Shown here: positions 7,645 through 11,196 of the stretch, piece by piece | Position numbering within the stretch: the first letter of the stretch is position 1 | Layout of the letters: each line of letters begins with the position of its first letter | Assembly (NCBI GenBank): GCA_029938505.1 | Contig: JAOZUV010000035.1 | Coordinates: 1 to 11,196 of the forward strand | Direction of reading: 5' to 3' | Source: Bacteroidales bacterium | GTDB lineage: Bacteria; Bacteroidota; Bacteroidia; Bacteroidales; GCA-2711565 | DNA: 11,196 nucleotides | The notes under the pieces: model-generated | Told to the model about the DNA's origin: nothing | Seen by the model: the letters and a program-made list of their open reading frames with translations, nothing else | Database searches by the model: none | Program-made: the position numbers and the translations under genes

Positions 7645-8229
7645 ATGGCCAAGGAAAAGTCAAATAAAGGTATGGACAGACGTGAGTTTCTTAATAATGG
7701 ACTCAGGCTTTCTCTTGCATTAGGAATTGGTGGAATTGGGGCTGTATTAGCCGCTAAATCATATGGCGAGGAAATGGTTTGGCAATTGGATGCTTCAAAA
7801 TGCGTTCAGTGCGGTCGATGTGCCACCGATTGTGTATTGGCGATATCAGCTGTGAAATGCATGCATGTATATGATATGTGTGGCTATTGTGATTTGTGTG
7901 GTGGGTACTTTAGACCGGAAGCTAAGGACCGATCAACAGCTGCCGAAAACCAATTATGTCCAACGAGTGCCATTGAACGAAAATTCATTGAAGAACCATT
8001 TTTCGAATATCATATAGACGAAGATCTTTGTATCGGCTGTGCAAAATGTGTTAAAGGATGTGGTGCTTTTGGAAACGGTTCTATGCAAATTCAGGTGAAT
8101 CATAGTATTTGTGTGAATTGCAACGAATGCTCTATCGCCAGAGTTTGTCCTTCGGATGCATTCTCACGAGTACCGGCAAGCAACCCATATCTGTTTTCGG
8201 GTTATAAAAAAGATCAAAAGAAAATTTAA
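7645..8229 (+). CDS. Tat-exported ferredoxin with cysteines for four [4Fe-4S] clusters (NapG-like layout)
   Basis: 194 aa. A Tat signal (DRREFLNNG, residues 11-19, then a Gly/Ala/Leu core to about 37) sends the folded iron-sulfur protein to the periplasm. Seventeen cysteines follow: C53-C56-C59-C63 (CX2CX2CX3C), C72, C79-C82-C85, C105-Pro, C129-C132-C135-C139, and C156-C159-C162-C168-Pro. In classical ferredoxin pairing these would hold four [4Fe-4S] clusters, with C72 left over. NapG-type proteins share the Tat signal and four-cluster layout and accept electrons from a NapH membrane partner; the next gene is NapH-like. The sequence is somewhat shorter than NapG as I know it, and no nitrate reductase is present, so the symbol napG is not given. 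Role as a periplasmic electron relay is well supported; the partner enzyme is unknown. Confidence 0.9.
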   Translation: MAKEKSNKGMDRREFLNNGLRLSLALGIGGIGAVLAAKSYGEEMVWQLDASKCVQCGRCATDCVLAISAVKCMHVYDMCGYCDLCGGYFRPEAKDRSTAAENQLCPTSAIERKFIEEPFFEYHIDEDLCIGCAKCVKGCGAFGNGSMQIQVNHSICVNCNECSIARVCPSDAFSRVPASNPYLFSGYKKDQKKI

Positions 8230-8245
8230 TTTGCGGGAAATACGA

Positions 8246-9523
8246 ATGAAAAAGAAAATTGTCATACTCTTATTTATAATTCTTAGTGGATTGCAATTCA
8301 CGAATGCTGTTGCGCAACAGCGTTTCCCAAAACCAGAATTTGAATCAGGACATACGCAGCCTCCTACAATTATGCCAGAGGCTCGTTCAGCCTTACTCGA
8401 GTACCTCGATATTTTTGTTTTATTGGCGAGTTTATCATTGGTTACATGGTTAGTGCTTAAAAAACGTTCCAGAATTGGGGTATTTTGGATGTCAGTATTT
8501 TCAATTATATATTTTGGTTTTTTTCGGGAAGGATGTGTTTGCTCGGTGGGCTCATTGCAAAATATTGTGTTGGCGATTTTTAATCCCGATTATCATATTC
8601 CTTTTTCAGTAATTATCTTTTTTACAGCACCTCTGATATTCTCATTATTTTATGGAAGAACATTTTGTGCCGCTGTTTGTCCATTGGGAGCCATTCAGGA
8701 TTTCTTTTTGCTACGTCCGGTAAATATGAAATCGTGGCTGCAATCAGTTTTGGGTTTAATTCCATATATCTATTTGGGTCTTTCCATTTTATATGCAGCC
8801 ACTTCCACAGATTTTATTATTTGTCGATATGATCCATTTATTGGAATATTCCGCTTAAATGCAACATTTATGATGTTTGCTTTGGGAGGTGCTTTTTTAC
8901 TGATCAGTATGTTTATCGGAAGACCCTATTGTCGTTTTCTTTGTCCTTATGGTGTATTGCTAAACCTTACAAGTCGTTTATCTAAAAAACATTTAACCAT
9001 CACACCTACACATTGTATTCAATGTCGTTTATGTGAAGATTCTTGTCCTTTTGGTGCCATTGATAAGCCGGAAGAAGCAAAATCAGTTGAGACCAGAAGA
9101 ACAATTATTAAAAGATATTCGTGGCTAATTATACTAATACCAGTACTGATGTTTATTGGTGGCTGGACTGTTGCAAGTTTCCATGAAACCTTGGCTAAAG
9201 TGAATCCTAAAGTTCGTTTGGCTAGTATCATACTTGAAACCCCAGAGGTTTTAGATGAGGATACAAGTTTGGATATCGATGCTTTTAAGGATTCAGGACA
9301 AACTAGTGCTGAATTATACACCGAAGCGGCTACTATTGTCAGCGACTTTTACATCGGTGGATGGATATTGGGTGCTTTCTTGGGCTTAGTATTCGGATTG
9401 ACTTTGATACAATTAACAATTATTAGATATAGAACGGATTATACCCCAAACAAAGGCACATGTTTCAGTTGTGCTCGATGTGTTGATTATTGTCCAGTTG
9501 AGAAAGAAGGGAATGAATTATAA
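8246..9523 (+). CDS. Polytopic membrane iron-sulfur protein, NapH/NosR C-terminal-like
   Basis: 425 aa from ATG 8246. The frame is open back to an ATG at 8156 inside gene 8, but MKKKIVILLF starts a proper signal peptide ending AVAQQ near residue 23, so 8246 is chosen; it lies 16 bases after gene 8. Hydrophobic helices are seen near 53-71, 78-93, 118-136, 167-186, 207-225, 291-310 and 370-392. The NapH/NosR hallmarks are two CX3CP motifs (C141/C145 and C229/C233). CX2CX2CX3CP ferredoxin motifs occur at 257-267 and 406-416. Positive charges place all four motifs in the cytoplasm. C97, C99 (GCVCSVG) and C193 fall on the periplasmic side. The family passes electrons from membrane quinol to periplasmic iron-sulfur partners; here gene 8 is the natural partner. 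Unlike NapH, a 60-residue periplasmic loop between two helices separates the ferredoxin motifs. Confidence 0.9.
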   Translation: MKKKIVILLFIILSGLQFTNAVAQQRFPKPEFESGHTQPPTIMPEARSALLEYLDIFVLLASLSLVTWLVLKKRSRIGVFWMSVFSIIYFGFFREGCVCSVGSLQNIVLAIFNPDYHIPFSVIIFFTAPLIFSLFYGRTFCAAVCPLGAIQDFFLLRPVNMKSWLQSVLGLIPYIYLGLSILYAATSTDFIICRYDPFIGIFRLNATFMMFALGGAFLLISMFIGRPYCRFLCPYGVLLNLTSRLSKKHLTITPTHCIQCRLCEDSCPFGAIDKPEEAKSVETRRTIIKRYSWLIILIPVLMFIGGWTVASFHETLAKVNPKVRLASIILETPEVLDEDTSLDIDAFKDSGQTSAELYTEAATIVSDFYIGGWILGAFLGLVFGLTLIQLTIIRYRTDYTPNKGTCFSCARCVDYCPVEKEGNEL

Positions 9524-9535
9524 AATGCAAAAAAT

Positions 9536-11196
9536 ATGAGTTTAGAAGAAAAAAACAAATTTAGTATAAATGTAGATTTATGGCGTTGGATAGCCGTCAT
9601 CTCAGGAATCTTTGCATTTTTAATGTGTTTCTTGGTCATCGCCAATTATATTCAAATTAATCGTTTGGATCCGGTGAATACCGAAACAATCAATACACTA
9701 ATTGTTCGTTTAAGCGAAAATCCTAATGATGAAGCTTTGCGTAACGAAATTAGGGCATTGGATCTACTTGTTCGGAAAGCCTATTTTACCAATCAGTGGC
9801 AAGTACGCACGGGTGGGTATATTTTGCTTATTAGTTTAGCTTTGATGCTAATCTCAATTCAAATTATAAAATCAGCCAAACCGATTGATCCAAGTATTGA
9901 TGATACAAAGAAGGAGAGTGATCAATTATTAAAAAAACTATCCCGAAAATGGATTGCCATAGGTGGTGTTTCGATTATTGCTATTGCCCTATTTCTAGCT
10001 TTTCTTACACATGAGAAGTTGGAAACTACATTTACAGAGGCAGCCATAGCTGCTGTTCTCGATGAGGCAGATGATACGGAAGATAAAACTGTGAAAAAAG
10101 TCAGTACATCAGAAATAGTTGAAAAAAAAGAAGTTGTTGAACCAAAAGTAGAAGTTGAAAAAGAAGAAATAGCAATAATTGAACCTGAGGTTAAGGCAGT
10201 GGCTCAAGAAGTAGAACCTGTGTCTGAAGAAAGCAAGCCTATTATTGTAAGTACTTCAGATTTTATGTTAGATGCACAAAAAAATTATCCATCCTTTAGA
10301 GGAGCAGGTGGGTTGGGTATTGCTTACCAAAAAAATATTCCAACAAATTGGGATGGAGCAAGCAATCAGAATATATTATGGAAAGTGAAATTGAATTTAC
10401 CGGGTTATAACTCACCAATTATTTGGGGTAATAAATTATTTTTAACTGGTGCAAATTCTGCGGCTAAAGAAGTTTATTGTTATAATAAAAATACAGGTGT
10501 ACTCATCTGGACCAAGTCTGTTAAAGATATCCTTGGTTCGCCGGCTAAAGCACCAAATGTTACCGACGATACTGGAATAGCAGCACCTACAGCTGCAACT
10601 GATGGCGAAAATGTATATGCCATTTTTGCTGATGGAGATATTATTGCTTTTGATATGAATGGCAATCAAGTCTGGGCTAAAAACTTGGGACTTCCTCAAA
10701 ATCATTATGGGCATTCCTCTTCGCTCTTAGTTTATGAAAATAAACTCATCGTTCAATATGATCATGGAAAATCTGCGAAAGTCATGGCTTTGTCGACTAC
10801 CACAGGCGATGAAATATGGAGCACTGCTCGAAATGTTCGTATCTCATGGGCTTCTCCGGTAATTGCTAATCGCGGCGATCAAATAGAAGTGATCCTTATT
10901 GCAGATCCAAATATAGCAGGATATGACGTAAATACTGGTCAGGAGTTATGGAGCATTAAATGTATTTATGGTGAAGTCGGCCCTTCAATTGCTTACGCAG
11001 ATGGGATCGTTTTTGGCTTAAATGAATATGCTAGTTTGCTTGCAATTTCAGGAGGTAATCAACCGGAAGTTCTTTGGGAAGATTTTGATTATTTGTCGGA
11101 TGGACCAAGCCCCATTGCTACAAAAGATTTGCTTTTTGTAGCTACGAGTTATGGTGTGGTTGTTTGTCATAATGCTAAAACAGGCGAAAAATACTG
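9536..11196 (+). CDS. Three-helix membrane protein with long acidic linker and PQQ-like propeller, 3' end missing
   Basis: The frame from ATG 9536 (MSLEEKNKF) is open for 553 codons to the right window edge, so the C-terminus is missing. Helices are at about 18-39, 93-111 and 139-158. The loop 40-92 contains the charged segment LSENPNDEALRNEIR followed by ALDLLVRKAYF, which looks conserved rather than random. Charges (KK, RK at 133-138) put the 112-138 loop in the cytoplasm, so the C-terminal part is periplasmic. Residues 160-240 are a Glu/Val/Lys/Pro-rich linker resembling that of TonB. From about 250 (NYPSFRGAGGLG) a PQQ-like propeller follows, with blade motifs TGVLIW, NGNQVW, TGDEIW, TGQELW, QPEVLW and a sixth TGEKY at the edge. 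It begins 12 bases after gene 9 and probably belongs to the same complex. At least one more blade is expected beyond the edge. Confidence 0.9.
   Translation, partial: MSLEEKNKFSINVDLWRWIAVISGIFAFLMCFLVIANYIQINRLDPVNTETINTLIVRLSENPNDEALRNEIRALDLLVRKAYFTNQWQVRTGGYILLISLALMLISIQIIKSAKPIDPSIDDTKKESDQLLKKLSRKWIAIGGVSIIAIALFLAFLTHEKLETTFTEAAIAAVLDEADDTEDKTVKKVSTSEIVEKKEVVEPKVEVEKEEIAIIEPEVKAVAQEVEPVSEESKPIIVSTSDFMLDAQKNYPSFRGAGGLGIAYQKNIPTNWDGASNQNILWKVKLNLPGYNSPIIWGNKLFLTGANSAAKEVYCYNKNTGVLIWTKSVKDILGSPAKAPNVTDDTGIAAPTAATDGENVYAIFADGDIIAFDMNGNQVWAKNLGLPQNHYGHSSSLLVYENKLIVQYDHGKSAKVMALSTTTGDEIWSTARNVRISWASPVIANRGDQIEVILIADPNIAGYDVNTGQELWSIKCIYGEVGPSIAYADGIVFGLNEYASLLAISGGNQPEVLWEDFDYLSDGPSPIATKDLLFVATSYGVVVCHNAKTGEKY

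Noticed and set aside
8156..8245. A longer N-terminus of the NapH-like protein starting inside the ferredoxin gene
   Set aside because: The extra 30 residues overlap the C-terminus of gene 8 and would bury a good signal peptide; ATG 8246 is followed directly by MKKKIVILLF.
7645..9523. Naming the pair napG and napH, or nosR
   Set aside because: No nitrate or nitrous oxide reductase genes are present; the membrane protein has an added loop and helices, and no FMN-binding domain is seen.
1590..10714. Open frames on the reverse strand at 1590-1787, 4084-4455, 5625-5918, 6165-6386, 9019-9321, 10442-10714 and 10480-10665
   Set aside because: Each lies wholly inside a well-supported + strand gene, has no recognisable domain and has no sign of its own promoter or partner.
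1..11196. CRISPR array, tRNA or rRNA gene, insertion sequence, attachment site
   Set aside because: No direct-repeat and spacer pattern, no transposase or integrase frame and no RNA-gene-like structure was seen; nearly all the DNA is coding.

Overview
The window looks like chromosomal DNA of a Bacteroidota bacterium, possibly Marinilabiliales-like, although the order is only a guess. The reasons are AT-rich coding sequence, genes without clear Shine-Dalgarno sites, Lys-rich signal peptides, lipoproteins (one with acidic residues just after the lipid cysteine, as in Bacteroidota surface lipoproteins), and protein families common in Bacteroidota and Planctomycetes/Verrucomicrobia. All supported genes lie on the + strand; the reverse-strand open frames look like shadows.

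Region 1 (2-4948) is a tandem array of four paralogous secreted beta-propeller proteins of the PQQ-like/BamB-like type, about 410-415 aa each. The first is cut by the left window edge. The pairs 1/2 and 3/4 are more alike within than between. Between genes 3 and 4 lies a short decayed C-terminal piece of a further paralog (best homology 3610-3678), so the array has gained and lost members. The copies carry different export signals: a plain signal peptide (gene 2), a lipoprotein without an acidic tag (gene 3) and a lipoprotein with an acidic tag (gene 4).

Region 2 (5023-11196) is a tightly packed run of six genes with gaps of 1-16 bases. In order they encode an inner-membrane-anchored PQQ-like propeller; a membrane-anchored NHL-type propeller with a Cys-Cys motif; a 69-residue Tat-signal protein with four cysteines; a Tat-signal ferredoxin with cysteines for four [4Fe-4S] clusters (NapG-like layout); a polytopic NapH/NosR-like membrane iron-sulfur protein; and a three-helix membrane protein with an acidic/Pro/Lys-rich linker and another PQQ-like propeller. 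The last gene is cut by the right edge.

Interpretation: genes 8 and 9 resemble a quinol-dehydrogenase module that moves electrons between the quinone pool and periplasmic iron-sulfur centres. The propellers would form a scaffold or electron-acceptor layer through the envelope. No recognisable terminal reductase or catalytic dehydrogenase lies in the window, so the partner substrate is unknown. The families are recognisable one by one, but I know of no assigned function for the combination; this is the best candidate for an undescribed system here.
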